Positions 1 through 11,546 of a stretch of DNA of 64,000 bases are shown in pieces (within the stretch, counting starts at the first letter, position 1; the number at the start of each line of letters is the position of its first letter). A program made the translations under genes and the position numbers. The notes beneath the pieces were generated by a model. The model was given only the letters and a program-made list of their open reading frames with translations, had not been told where the DNA came from and did no database searches. The DNA comes from Adiantum capillus-veneris (lineage: Eukaryota; Streptophyta; Polypodiopsida; Polypodiales; Pteridaceae), in assembly GCA_014529385.2 (NCBI GenBank), contig CM043970.1:60129523-60193522 (forward strand), read 5' to 3'.

Positions 1-771
1 AAAGATTGTTTTGGTGCCGCTTTGATCATGATTAAAGGGTTGTTTTAACAAACTTGTGATCCTTAAAAGGAATTTTATATATGAACAATCAAGTGGTAGT
101 AATTAGAAAACAAGCATGAAAGTGTGAGTGTGAAGTGGAAAGTGGGGGTTGGCTCAGGTTGCTAGTCAAGGATGGGTGGTCTCAATTAGTCAAGAAACTC
201 TCCACTCCCTCTGTTAAGAAAGCGAAACTAGAGACTCATTATGCCAAGAGTCGAGAAGTCCCAATTGTACGTGCCTCTGAAAATTATGGGGAAAAAGGAA
301 TTTGGGGTTTCTTCTTTTTGGAAGGTGAGAATTAGGAACATTAGATTATTGTGTTAGTTCATGCTTTCCCTGCGAGACAGGGCTAGGAACCCTCTTCAAT
401 GGTTCGGACTCAAGCTACTTGGTGACGAGGTGCCGTCCATTGGAAATCAATTCCTTCTTGACTATGTTTTCTCAAGCGATTAGGGCCTAGCAACCTGTCA
501 GGTACCCTCTAGTTTCCAAATATGGTAATGGGGTGGGGAACTCATACACCTCATTCACCTCTAGAATGCAAACTCAAACGCCTGCCTTCACTTGGCCTCG
601 AGGAATCCACCATAACCCCCAAAAAATTTGTGCCCAACTTCAACAAGTCTTCATCACTCTCCTCTTCAACACTGGTAGAGACTTCATCATAAGTCAATTC
701 TATCTCATACTTGTAACTAATGCTTGAATCTTCTCTACCATCTTCTACCTCTCGATGAAAGTGGCTCTCCC
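1..771. other. No recognisable gene; sequence left of element A
   Basis: Short open frames at 135-335 and 533-727 have no recognisable domain and low-complexity composition, so I do not call them genes. I see no primer site, LTR end or copia gag here. That matters because the right flank of element A (17252 onward) is copia sequence, so the two flanks of A do not match. Confidence 0.5.
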
Positions 772-1256
772 TGGGCTAATTTCATCATAACTAGGAATTT
801 ACACTTTTAAACGAAAACTAAGCATAGGCGGGATATTGGGGCATCATTGCTAAGCATTTAGATGCATTCTTGGTCGAAAACGAGACTAGGTCAAAAATCC
901 ACTACCGTTAATAATCGCGATTTTGGAACTTGACAGAAAGTGGGGTTTGAGGCCATAGGCATGTGTGCTTAGGTCTTATAAACTTGTCCTAGAAGTTTCG
1001 TTACGTTTGGATGTCATTTGATGTTGTAACGGATGTGATTTGCTTGCCGATGAGCGATTGACTTTTGGTGATTTCAGTCACTTGAGTGTATCTTGAGTTA
1101 GATGCGAGTTGTTAGTTGTTTTCCAAGAGATTGACAACCTCTTGTAGCCTCTATGCACTAGTCGAGTCAGCTTCGTCTCATGGTTTGACAAATTAATCGT
1201 GGTTCTCGCTAATACTGCAATAAGATAGGATGGTGAGGTTAGACATGCGTCCCACA
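772..1256 (+). repeat. Element A 5' LTR, only the downstream half present
   Basis: The stretch from 776 matches the last 479 bp of the 3' LTR with a few percent mismatch and ends in CCCACA directly before the primer site. The upstream half (TATA region) seen at 16343-16772 is absent. A TG at 772 could be a chance boundary. It contains the palindrome-core motif AATAATCGCGATTTT near 910-924. Confidence 0.8.
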
Positions 1257-1258
1257 TT

Positions 1259-1276
1259 TGGCGCCGCTACCGGGGA
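1259..1276 (+). other. Element A primer binding site, Asp-tRNA-like
   Basis: TGGCGCCGCTACCGGGGA begins two bases after the LTR end. It differs at two positions from the site complementary to the 3' end of plant tRNA-Asp used by many Tat/Athila-type gypsy elements. Its position immediately downstream of the LTR supports the call. Confidence 0.8.
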
Positions 1277-1947
1277 TCGAAGAGACCTAAACTAGGGAAA
1301 AACACAAGTGTCTTGTGTAATTGTCCTTTAACTTCCTCTAGGTTTGCTTCGAGTTCAAAAATCTCTTTTAGAAACCGTATAGCTTAAGATTGTCGTCTTT
1401 TGCTGTGTAGAGGTAGCTTGGAAGTAATCGTACTTACTGAGTACCTTTAGGATTGTAGATTTAGATTATGATTTGGAGAATGATTGGTAGACGAAACAAG
1501 TCTTAAGATCAAGACTCTGAAAAACATAAAAAACACAAGAAAACAAGTGTTTGTGGACACTTTCCACAACCCCATTGCATGAGAAACTAGGAGTAGGGTA
1601 AGTAGGATCCGACGCAGATTTCATAGCATTGCTCTCTCTGAAAGAATCAAGTGTGAGTTGTTATGTAAGGTTGCAGAATTTCAGGTCTACGGCTAGAAAT
1701 AGCACGAAAAGACTCGAATTCACTCAATCCAACTGGGGAGTAAGCCTAAGAGTTGTCTGAACCAGTGGGTAAGCTCAAGGACACTTCGAGGTAAAAATTT
1801 CAAGAAGTTGACCAAAACTCAGATTATTTACTTTTTCTCGACTTTTTAGGCCAAACTAAGTTTTGACTTGATTCATAGGCTTGAAACACATCATAAAAGG
1901 ACTGTCCTTGAGAAAATTTCAAAAAAGTGCTAATTTCAAGCCTCAAG

Positions 1948-2830
1948 TTAATAATCATGATTATTAACTTTTTGCTCTAATTTGGCCAAGGCTCATACCA
2001 ATGACTCCTTGCATGTGTACAAACAACTTTTGTAAAGGCCCAAGAGATTTGGATCACTAAACTGGCAAAAAACTAGGTGAAAACTAAAGTTTGTACTGAC
2101 TTTTTGAATCTTGAGTGTGAATAGAGGAAAAATTTATCCAAACTTGGTGAAAATTGATTCATAAGCTTATATTGATGTGATAAACTTGTGCATATGCTCA
2201 GTTGACCAAAAACTTGCAAAAATTTGACAAAAATAAATAATCGTGATTATTTACATCTGTCTTGTTTTTGAACTTTTTTGACCAAGTTGGCATATCACTA
2301 GCTTTACCATGTTGTAATAAGCCCACAAACCAAATTTGGTAAGATTTGGATCACTGGAGTGAAAACTGTGACAAAAATTGCAAAGTTATTCTGCGGACAG
2401 ATAATTGATGACCATTTGACTAAAAATTGTCCAAACTTAATGAAAATTGGTTAGTGACCTTAGCATAAGGTGCTCAATAGATCTATGTCAAAGTTGGGAC
2501 AAAAATTTGCAAAAAATTGTCAAAAATAAATAATCGCGATTATTTACTTCTGCTTCAAAACTTGGTGATTTTGCAAATTTGAGTATACCACAAGGTCAAG
2601 CACATCAATTGGACCCCACAAATCAATTTTTATGAAATTTGGACCACAAAAGTGAGACTTAAGCCAGATTCTCGAAATCAGAGTCTGCGGACACGGAACA
2701 GTGGGTAAACTTGATCAAATTTTGTCCAAACTTGTTGAAATTTGCCCAAGGGCTTTAATAAGTTGTATACTTGCCAAACCCATCCAGAAAGTGCAAAAAA
2801 GTGATCAAAGTAAATAATCACGATTATTTA
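1948..2830 (+). repeat. Array of four palindromes, about 288 bp period
   Basis: Copies at 1948-1967, 2234-2253, 2527-2546 and 2811-2830, start spacing 286, 293 and 284 bp. The 2527 copy is TAAATAATCGCGATTATTTA, a perfect 20-bp palindrome; 2234 and 2811 differ only in the two central bases; the 1948 copy has TTAATAATC arms and a central AT. A half-site lies near 1822. Surrounding sequence between copies is weakly similar, so the leader may be a decayed tandem array of about 288-bp units. Confidence 0.75.
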
Positions 2831-3200
2831 CTTCTGCTATCCAGAGACTTCAAATTTAACTTTTGGGCTTATACAGTGTTAGACCAGCATAAAATAAGGC
2901 CACTCGGAAATTTTGGGTTCAATTGGATCAAAATTGGTACAGATACACTCAGTTTACAGATTGCAGATTAAACCTTTGATTTTGCTAAGCTGAATCTGAA
3001 AGTCAAAATTTTGACTTCCATAGCACGAATTGAAGTGAAATACAGAGACCAATCACTAGAGTTCTCAAGAGCTCTACTGTCCTTATAGAAAAATAGCTAA
3101 TTTGACAAAATTTGTACAGGAATCAGGTTAAAGACGAGGAATCAGTGGCTTGACAGAAAGTTGCAATTGAGTCAAGTGGAAATTGACTACAAGTCAATCT

Positions 3201-3210
3201 AAGGTGAGTA
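3201..3210 (+). promoter_or_regulatory. Possible 5' splice donor in leader of A
   Basis: AAG followed by GTGAGTA matches a strong plant splice donor, 33 bases before the first gag ATG. If used, it could produce a spliced message for a downstream ORF. No acceptor was assigned, so this is a motif match only. Confidence 0.25.
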
Positions 3211-3236
3211 CTCTATCCAGGGCTTCATAAGTCTAT

Positions 3237-4136
3237 ATGAACCTTAGATCCGGTCGTGTAATAGGAAATCAAGGCCTATTTGGAGAAAACACCAGTAGAG
3301 TATCCACTGAAGAAATCATAAATCAAGGCAATTCCTTGCACACAATTCCTGAAGAAGTCTCGGACACTTTTTCAGATTCAACATCCGAAATGTCTTCTTA
3401 CTTGACTCACTCGGAAATCGGAACGACAATGCGCTACAAGCATATACTCTCTTTTTACAAGACTAATCGTCATGGATCCCAGGTTTACTTGGATCCTAAC
3501 GAAGAGTATTCTATTCGCATTGATGATCATGGTATTGAGTTCGAAGAAGAAGTTAGGGCCAACAAACAAGGAAAAATGTACATGGATCGAAACGGAACTC
3601 AATATGTACAGGTTGAAAATCCTGATGTGATAGACAAATGGGGATTATAAGTAAACACTATAATCCTGGATATGTCGGCAAAAGAAGTACCACCAACTTT
3701 GGAATTCGAGGGATACGATCAAGTAGACTTGAAGCCCTTGAAACGGCTTAGTACGGATAATCCTAGGATCGGAGTCTATTGTTGGGAAGATAGAAACATA
3801 AAAGATCTTTTGTGGACTTCTCATGCTAGGCCAGGAAAATTAACGGCCATGAAGATCATCTATATCTTCAAAATCAAAGATAAGGGGTCTGCGGATCTAC
3901 CAACTTACTTGTTTAGGGATTGTTATAACAACAACTTTGTTATGATGACTCCTGAGGAGGTAGAACAAACCAAATACCAGGGGTATTCCATATGGGATTG
4001 GATATTGGGTCAAGGACTAGAAACCACTCCAAGAGATGAACATCATGAGAGATCATCTGAGAGTAATGTGAAGAAACCAGAAATCACCTCATCACCACTA
4101 AGGCTAGCCCAGGGCTACATGAGTCACTATTTTTGA
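3237..4136 (+). pseudogene. Element A gag N-terminal region, unfamiliar
   Basis: A true ATG at 3237 opens 137 residues beginning MNLRSGRV, an arginine-rich start like many plant gypsy gag proteins. A TAA at 3648-3650 interrupts it, and the same frame resumes at 3672 for another 154 residues to 4136. The region includes acidic stretches and YCWEDR and WDWILG motifs that I do not recognise. It precedes the classical capsid domain, which is in another frame from about 4133, so a frameshift lies near 4100-4136. It is probably an N-terminal gag extension rather than a separate gene. Confidence 0.55.
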
Positions 4137-4783
4137 CAGACTGGTTTGAAGGACTCGGAATAGGACCAACTCCTAGAAGACCTAGAGTTGAACCAAATAG
4201 ACGTGTCAGACCAGCTGATTTCCAAAAATGGGTCAGAAAATACAGTGGATCAGGGGATCCATATGACCACTTAGAAAGCTTCAAGCAAGTGCTAAGAGCG
4301 GAGCGTATATTCGATTTCCATACTCAATTCGAAGGGTTTGGAATGACATTAGAAGGAAAATCTTTGACATGGTTCCAAAAAATTCCACCAAGGTCAATCA
4401 TGGATTTGAATACATTAGCTCAAGGATTTGTAGCTGCTTGTTCTAAAATGGGGGTTAAACATAATACGGTAGCTCAAATCTATAGCTTCAAACAGAAACA
4501 TGGTGAGTCTGTTAGGGATTGTGCAACTCGAATGAAACAATACATTGCCAGATGCCCAGAGATGGAGATACCTACAGAGGAGCGACTTATTTCATTGTTT
4601 CTGGAGGGACTGCTAAACAAAGAACTTCATGCTATACTCTATAGTAAAAAGCATACAACCCTAGAGGCGCGTGTGTCTGATGCTATCGACCTAGGAGACA
4701 ATTGTGAGATCTTTAATGAAGAGGATGTCCCTAAGGATAACCAAAGCGAGAAGACTGCATCCACAAAACCAGCACAAGGATGA
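4133..4783 (+). pseudogene. Element A gag capsid (Retrotrans_gag-like) domain
   Basis: This frame has the standard retrotransposon capsid pattern: DFQKWVRKYSGSGDPYDHLE near its start, then AWF-type core LTWFQKIPPRSI, an F.AACSKMG helix and a GESVRDCATRMKQY segment. The frame has no ATG at its left end, consistent with a frameshift from the preceding region. Gag assembles the virus-like particle that packages element RNA. It ends at a TGA-type stop just as the nucleocapsid region begins in another frame. Confidence 0.75.
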
Positions 4784-6015
4784 ATGACATGATGAACAAT
4801 ATGCAAAAAGCACCTATGAGAGGACCAGGACAGGGGATATCCCCACAGGGACAACCAATTAGGCCACAAAAATGGTGTGCAATTGAGGGAAAATGGACCA
4901 ACCACGAGACCCATGAGCGCTACTTCAGACCAAATTATGATGGGAATGTTCAGTACGTGCCTATGAGGCCACAAGGACAACCCATGTACAGATATCAGCC
5001 TAATATGGCTTAAGTGCAAAGACCACCAATGGGTATGGAGAGACCTCAACCTGTGTTGGGACAACAACCTCCTTATCGAGGACATAATGTGGTGCCTGTA
5101 AAGTACATGCACTCAAAAGGAGTCATAGATGAATAAGCATTAGTGCCTGTTACACCCTATGTAGAGCCTAGTCCATCTACATTAATGGTAGAGGGAGATT
5201 GGTATAGTCCACACCCACCACCAATGGAGGAAACCATGACTTATTCTCCACCATAGCTCGCACCAATGTATTATGTAGCTAATCAAGGTGTCAGACCTCC
5301 TATGGGAAGACCCATGATGAAGCCCAGAACAAGAAACTGTCATAATTGTGGTGCTGATGACCATTGGAATAACGAATGTCTAGAGCCTGACAAAAACCTC
5401 AAACCAATTGAAGCCTATTGCATACAATGTTGCAAAAAGGGGGGACACTTTTCGGAAGATTGTCATAAGAATCCTTTGAACAAGGGAAAAAATGTAGTCA
5501 ACGTAGTCCAAGTGATGCCTAGTAGCTCATCAGAGAGCGAACCGATTGTTCCAATCAAGGTAATCACTAGAGCCCAGTCAAAGAAAAAGAAACACAATTC
5601 CTCTGATGATTCCGAGAACACAAAAGTTTCTTCTCAAAGAATCAAAAGGAGCAGAAGCAAAAGATATGAGATGAGAAAACAAAAACAACGGGTTGAAAAC
5701 GAAGAGAAAGCAAAAATTCTAGCCCAGGACAAGTTGAAAGAAACTAGCAGTGAATTTAAGGAAACAACTGTGAAATCTGGAGGATCCATTCTGGTTGATA
5801 AAATTTTTGAGCCTATCAATGCTGCCTTGGAAGCCTACCAAGCTGAACTAAAAGCAGGCCAAAACATGGAAAACAGATGGAAAAACTATCCATCTCCAGA
5901 CATGGAAGCAGCTAAGCTGAAAGCTTATCAAAATTTGGTAAGAATCACCCAGAAATGCTGGATAAACAAAAACCCAAGCTTGAAAGTGTTGCAAAATTGG
6001 AAGAGCTTGCAGTAG
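4780..6015 (+). pseudogene. Element A gag nucleocapsid with two zinc knuckles
   Basis: One frame, broken by stops at 5011-5013, 5134-5136 and 5254-5256, encodes a proline/glutamine/methionine-rich linker, then two zinc knuckles: CHNCGADDHWNNEC (C-x2-C-x4-H-x4-C) and CIQCCKKGGHFSEDC. A lysine-rich segment follows. A WCAIEGKWTNHETHERYF segment near 4876-4930 is shared with B and G and may be a further metal-binding variant. Zinc knuckles bind element RNA during packaging. Confidence 0.75.
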
Positions 6016-6293
6016 AAGAAACAAAAGCAAAATCCGATGTGGTGGTAGAACCCCACCTTGAAACAAATGAACCAGAGCTCATGGTGCCGGACAATGAAGA
6101 CGCCTTAGACGGAATTCCATTCGTGGAGGAAGACTGGCCAGGACATTTATGGGAAAAAGTAAGGGAGATCAATGATGGGAGCCTAACTATAAAGTCAGCT
6201 CCAATAGAGGAAGTCTGGTTGGATAGCCTACCATCTGATATAAACATGGATATACAATCCTTGTACGGGGATTGCGGGTCAGAGGCTTCATGA
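5955..6293 (+). pseudogene. Element A gag-protease linker
   Basis: A 112-residue frame, shifted relative to the nucleocapsid frame, with an acidic composition and the motif WPGHLWEKVREI. The corresponding linkers in G (WPEELWETVRKA) and B (CPEDLWEDIRNR) align, which supports it as coding. No catalytic domain; probably a spacer between gag and protease. Confidence 0.55.
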
Positions 6294-6425
6294 ATATCTA
6301 AACCGATGACATTAAAAACATTACCTTCTTACTTGGGAGATAACGAAGATAAGTCTATCATTTGAAAAACCACTCATGTCAAAAGAGCCAAACAGACCCT
6401 AGAAGTAGACAACATTCATTCAATC

Positions 6426-6746
6426 ATGTCTACACCTATCCAATGCACTCTTACCTTCGGAGAACTGTTGAAACTCATGCCATACTTATGGAATTATTTA
6501 CAGAAAACCCTAGAAAAGGTGGAGATAACGGGGTTAGCCTCTAAGAATCTGGAAAACTCAAAAAATGAAACGGAATACAAAGAGATACAATCAGTTCCTA
6601 TGAACAAGGTCGGAGAATACTATGAAGGGGAAGAAGGAAACACTACCCTCCCACTGAAATATAATGACATTGAAACCATGGCAATACTGGATAGTGGAGC
6701 TGGCATAGCCATAGCCACTAAAGCAGTATGGGAATCCTGGGGATAG
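6426..6746 (+). pseudogene. Element A aspartic protease (first retropepsin)
   Basis: The frame contains NKVGEYYEGEEGNTTLPL and then the catalytic loop AILDSGAG with Asp codon at 6690-6692. DSGA matches the DT/SGA active-site signature of retropepsins, which cleave the gag-pol polyprotein. It stops at 6744-6746, and the flap and C-terminal half continue in another frame from 6824. Equivalent segments in B and G have the same order. Confidence 0.75.
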
Positions 6747-6823
6747 CCAGCCATTAGACAAATGAGAATGAAATTGCAGTTGGCTGACGGACACATTGAA
6801 AGACCGCTAGGCTGCTAGAAGAG

Positions 6824-7933
6824 GTGATAGTCAACTCCTGTGGAATTGAATATCAACACACTTTTGCCATAGTAGACTTTGGGAAAAAACTGAACTATGA
6901 AATCATATTGGGAAGACCTTTCATGCGACAGGTACAGCTTATCCAAGATTGGGAAAAAGACTATCTGTACTTAAAGCAGGTGGGATCTATAACAAGGGTC
7001 AATCTAAAGGACCACACCTATAGAGACATCTTGAAAACACCCATCCAGGAGTTTGATTCACTCTCTTCGGCTGAAACTAAACTTCCATCTTGGCTAAACA
7101 AAGACACTCCTATTTGGATGTGCGGAGCTTTAGAAAACGAAAGCTTAAGACGAGAGGAATGTATCCTAGAAAGGGACTATACAGACGAGGCCTACATACC
7201 TGAACCCTTTCTAGAGCATTTATTCGAACCCTTTGAGTGGACTCAAATCTTAGCGACAATGGATGTATGTGTGAATACGTCTATGCCTACTCAATTTTGC
7301 AATGAGGATGGCTACGACATAATTCCCATCCAAATGATGTCAGTCCTTAACATCGAGAAAAACAAGGATGAGGAAACAAAGGACTTGATGAAAGCTCAAC
7401 AGGTCTTTTCTGACCTCTATTACAATGCAACTGATGAGTTGGATGAACACTCAGCTACCTCCGAAGATTCGGGATCCAAAAAAGAACATACGAGAGCTCA
7501 ACTACTCTTAAGGGGAAGGGAGGAAAAGTTTTTTGACTTTCCAAACTAGAAATCAAGAAGACAAAAATGGTATAGAAGAAAGAGGGACACTAAAATTATG
7601 AAAGCACGACCTATGCCATTAGTCTCCAGTAAAACACAATTCCTGATGCAGATAGATGCTAAAGATTGTGTCAAGGACAAAATAATTGGCAGATATCCTT
7701 CGAACGAAAACTCAAAAATGTCTCGGACATCGAGAAAAACAAGGAAGGGTACTCAAGAAGAACATCGGGATAGAAAACCACTCATGACCAGAGTCGAGCA
7801 GAAAAAGAAATATCAAGAGTTGAAAAAAGCTCTAAAGGAGATATACACCACCGAAATGGAAACCACGGAAGAGGATGGGAAGGATGTAATGCATGTTCCA
7901 TTCCATTACAAAAAGTATACTCTCCAAGATTAG
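6824..7933 (+). pseudogene. Element A protease C-terminal half and pol linker
   Basis: The segment carries the second retropepsin signature ILGRPFM, usual for gypsy proteases, then WGYDY-like and WMCGA motifs and the sequence ILATMDVCVN, also found in B and G. A TAG at 7547-7549 and another at 7931-7933 interrupt it. A basic, charged region follows up to RT. The linker of about 300 residues between protease and RT is longer than in most gypsy elements and conserved in this lineage. Confidence 0.7.
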
Positions 7934-8017
7934 AAAATCATAATCGAACAACCTGTTAGGGAACTACGGAAACAAGGCGAGTCTTACGAAGGACCTGAAA
8001 ACGCTAAAAGAGTAGAC

Positions 8018-8932
8018 TTGGCTGAACCAGGAGAAGAGCCTAGGCCGGATTACATTGCAAATGACCTAACAGAAGAAGAAGAAAAGCTTTTGTTAAGTTT
8101 GCTAAAGGAATATCGGGATATCTTTGCTTGGTCTTACAAAGATCTCAAGGGTGTTGATCCAAAAATTTGCCAACATACCATACCCATGAGAGATGATACA
8201 AAACCAAGTAGACAGAGACCATACACTTATAACAAAACATTTTCCAGAAAGATCAAAGAAGAGATTGAAAAACTAAAGAAAGATGAATTCATTTACGAAA
8301 TTGAACACACTGATTGGGTGTCCCCAATTGTGGTAGTACCTAAGAAGAATGGGAAATTACGAGTGTGTGTTAATCTCAAAAAAGTGAATGCAGCTATCAT
8401 TAGAGACAACTTTCCTCTTCTGATAACTGAGCACGTTTTAGAACGAGTGGCAGGAAAAGAAGCTTACAGCTTCTTAGATGGATTTTCGGGATACAATCAA
8501 CTTTTGGTTGACCCAAAATATCAGCACAAAACTGCTTTTGCAATAGAATGGGGTATATTTGCCTATCGGGTTATGCCGTTTGGGTTAACTAATGCTCCAG
8601 CCACATTTCAGAGATTGATGAGCCATGCTTTCAAAGAGTATCTTCGAAAATTCTTGGAAGTATACATGGATGATTTATGCGTACATCCGTCAATTCGAGC
8701 TGATCATTTTGAACACCTCAACAAGATATTCGAGAAATGTAGACTTTACAAGATTTGCTTTAACACGGAAAAGTGCACATTCATGGGAAGACAAGGAAAA
8801 ATCCTTGGACACATAGTTTCTAAAAATGGCATAGCTACCGATATTGAAAAAATCCATGTCATTGCTAATTTGCCTAGACCAACAATAGTCAAAGGGGTAC
8901 AAGCCTTCATGGGACATTGTGGATATTACTGA
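8018..8932 (+). pseudogene. Element A reverse transcriptase
   Basis: The frame shows the ordered RT blocks: WVSPIVVVPKKNGKLRVCV, SFLDGFSGYNQ, MPFGLTNAPATFQRLM and the catalytic YMDD at 8663-8674, then GKILGHIVS and the thumb region. RT copies the element RNA into DNA, primed from the tRNA at the primer site. The frame ends at TGA 8930-8932 within the YYRRF motif, a likely C-to-T change of an arginine codon. Catalytic residues are intact. Confidence 0.9.
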
Positions 8933-8944
8933 CGGTTCATCTAC

Positions 8945-9853
8945 ATGTATGCTATAATTGAAAAACCCATGTATAGCTTGATTACGCACTTTGAATGGAT
9001 CGAGACATGTGAAGAATCCTTCATGAAGCTTAAGCAAGCTCTCACCTCACCTCCAATATTGAAAGCACCCGATTGGGATAAGGTATTCCACGTACATGTA
9101 GATGCTTCAAACTTTGCTATTGGTTGTTTACTAGCCCAACCAGGAGATGGAAAAAATGAATTTCCTATTTCTTATGCTAGCCGACAATTGAATATGGCAA
9201 AAAAGAATTACACCACCACTGAAAGAGAAGGATTAGGAATGATCTACGCCGTTAAAAAGTATAGAGATTACCTATTGGCCAACAAGTTTGTGTTCTTTGT
9301 GGACCACCAAGCCTTGTTATATTTGGTCAACAAGCCATGCAGCACAGGAAGAATAGTGAGATGGTTCATCATTCTTCTTGAATTTGATTTTAGTGTGATT
9401 GTTAAAAAAAGCACTACACATCAACGAGCAGATCATTTGTCCAGGATTGTTTCAAGGGAATCACCTAAAGGGGTAGATGATGATCTACCAGATGCTTACT
9501 TGTTCTTCGTGGAAATGATACCTAGATGGGCGGAAAAAATTGTGTCATTAATGACAACAGCTCAAGTGGATTCACCATTTCCTATCACAATTGATTTAAT
9601 CGAGCAATCAGCTACGTATCAATTATTAGCTGGGAGGCTATATAAAAGAAATCGAAACGGAATATTGCTTTTATGCATTAATCCTGAAGAAAGAGATCAA
9701 TACTTGAGTCAAGCACATGTTACCATAGTAGGACTTCACTTTGCGAAAAACCAAACTATGCAACGAATCTTAAGACTTGGAGTATTTTGGGCCACTATGA
9801 GGAGAGATGTTCGATCTTTTGTAAGAGATTGCCCTCAATGTCAAAAACAATAA
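8945..9853 (+). pseudogene. Element A RNase H plus integrase zinc module 1
   Basis: The same frame as RT continues with RNase H: FHVHVDASNFAIGC (first catalytic Asp), YTTTEREGLG (Glu) and FFVDHQALLYLV, then HQRADHLSR. RNase H removes the RNA strand during reverse transcription. The last 110 residues hold an integrase-type zinc module: GRLYKR, then AHVTIVGLHF (H-x6-H) and CPQC. The frame closes at TAA 9851-9853, just after the cysteine pair. A second zinc module follows at once, which is unusual. Confidence 0.85.
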
Positions 9854-9871
9854 CCCATTCCTCATGTAACA

Positions 9872-10381
9872 TTGTTTCAAATGTCACATGTTCCTAAGTG
9901 GAGTAACTATCTCGTTACTTACTTATCGAGCCGAACATTTCCTGAGGATATGAGTAAACACCGTCAAACAGCAATTGAAACGGAAGCAAGAGACTATGCT
10001 CTTATTGGGAACCAATTGTATTGGAGAGGTAATGATCAACATTTGCGTCTTTGCGCAAATGAAAACGAGTATATTCCGATTATAGAACAAGCACATGCTG
10101 GATTAGATGGAGGTCACTTTTCTAGTGAGACCACCACAAGAGCAATCTTGATGGTAGGCATATGGTGGCCAACACTTTTTGCAGATGCCAAAGAATATGT
10201 TCAAAGGTGTGATGCTTGTCAACGAGCAAAAATGCCAACACGGGTAGACAACATGCCCTTAAGACCAATGATGGGGGCTAGAGCCTTTGCAAAATGGGGT
10301 ATAGATTTTGTTAGACCAATACAGCCACCTGCTTATAGAACCCAAGCTCAATATATCATTGTAGCTCTACAGACTATTTGA
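9872..10381 (+). pseudogene. Element A integrase zinc module 2 and start of catalytic core
   Basis: A linker with NYLVTYLSSRTFPEDMSKHR and QLYWRG leads to a second HHCC module, AHAGLDGGHF (H-x6-H, near 10093) and CDAC (near 10206). FAKWGIDFVRPI then begins the integrase core with the first catalytic Asp. Integrase inserts the cDNA into the host chromosome. A two-base insertion near 10366 shifts the frame, and the rest of the core reads from 10378. Confidence 0.85.
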
Positions 10382-10668
10382 CCAAATGGTCGGCCGAGGC
10401 TAAAGCGACTCAAAAGAATGATGCCAGAACCACTGCTGCATGCTTATATGAGTATGTATTCGTAAGGTATGGACTGCCAATAGAGATTGTCAGTGATCAG
10501 GGAACTCATTCCCTCAACGAGGTAATAGAGTATCTGCTAAATGAGTTTATGGTTATCCATAACAAGTCAGCTCCCTATCACCCACAAGCAAACGAACAAG
10601 CTGAGCATACGAATAAAATTCTTAGCTCGGTACTGACCAAAGTGGTTAGTTCAGGAAGGACTGACTAG
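10378..10668 (+). pseudogene. Element A integrase catalytic core, C-terminal part
   Basis: TKWSAEAKAT, EIVSDQGTHS (second catalytic Asp) and YHPQANEQAEHTNK (catalytic Glu) complete a DDE integrase core. The second Asp and the Glu are present. The frame ends in TAG at 10666-10668 where B and G have a tryptophan codon. Confidence 0.85.
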
Positions 10669-10671
10669 GAA

Positions 10672-11508
10672 ATGAATCTCCATGCAGCTCTATGGGCTTA
10701 TCGAGTTTCATTCAAAACAACTTTAAATGCTATACCCTTTAACCTTGTTTATGGTCTTGATGCCATACTGCCAATAGAATTTCTATTGCCGACCTTAAGG
10801 GTAGCACAGACTCTTGAGTGGACTGGACATGAATTGTCAGAAAGACTTGAAGATTTGGAAAAGCTAGATGAGCAAAGGCTAACTGCTGTAGCTCATATCT
10901 ATGCACAAAAGAGGAAACAGAAACAGTTTTTTGATTCCCACTTAATCACCAAAATTTTCAAGAAAGGGGACTTAGTTCTAGTCTATTCCCTTAAGCAACA
11001 CATTCCCAAGTTTAAGAAAAAGGGAAATGGACCATTTATCATTGAAGATGTATCCCCAAGTGGAGCAGTAAAATTGTCAACCATAGATGGTGAACCAATG
11101 GCTAACTGGATTAGTGGATGTCGTTTAAAGAAATACAATTTGCCACTAACCAATGAATTGCTAGAGAGAATGCATGCAGCCAAACAAAGGAAGATGAAGC
11201 AACAGCAGGTTATTAATGAAGCCCAAGAGGAATCTAGACTTTGGGTGCTCAAGCGTAAAGCTGCTCTCAAGAATCAACAAATACCGATTCCCATCAACAC
11301 TTTGGAACTAAATGATCGACAATGGGAATTACCTAAAGACAATGTTTCAACAGATGACGACTGGTTAGATGGAATGGATCTGCGCATTAAAGTACAGCTC
11401 AATAATCATAGCACCAATGCTTTGGTAGACACAAGAGCTCAAGTGAATGCAATTAGTTATTCCACATACAAGAAAGCAACAAGTCAAGCATTGACTCTAC
11501 AGGAATAA
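10672..11508 (+). pseudogene. Element A integrase C-terminus and start of second retropepsin
   Basis: WAYRVSFKTTLNAIPFNLVYG finishes the integrase core; GNGPFIIEDVSPSGAVKL is the GPY/F module common in plant gypsy integrases, and WISGCRLKKY follows. After a glutamine-rich helix, LRIKVQLNNHSTNALVDTR begins another protease-like domain with Asp codon at 11428-11430. The expected Gly of DTG is Arg here, so this copy would be inactive. No chromodomain is visible. The frame ends at 11508 and the fold continues in a different frame. Confidence 0.75.
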
Positions 11509-11546
11509 AGACAATCAAAGGATGCAACAAGAATCCAACTCCAACA

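Larger units (their letters stand above)
1277..3236 (+). promoter_or_regulatory. Element A 5' leader, non-coding
   Basis: About 1.96 kb between primer site and the first gag ATG, AT-rich and without long frames. It consists largely of loosely repeated text (phrases such as 'caaaatttg', 'gaccaaaa', 'ggatcac') and carries four regularly spaced palindromes, annotated separately. Leaders of this length occur in plant gypsy elements and usually hold packaging and dimerisation signals; that role is inference here. Confidence 0.6.

Noticed and set aside
12-30. TTGGTGCCGCTTTGATCATG as a primer site at the left edge
   Set aside because: Only the first ten bases resemble the Asp site; no LTR end visible before it.
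135-727. Small frames at 135-335 and 533-727
   Set aside because: No domain, no homologous partner in the window, biased composition.
1948-2830. Regular repeats as a possible CRISPR array
   Set aside because: Only four short palindromes at about 288 bp, eukaryotic retrotransposon leader; no cas genes.
4133-4136. Start of the capsid frame as a true start codon
   Set aside because: The codon is TTG, not ATG; the frame continues a frameshifted gag.
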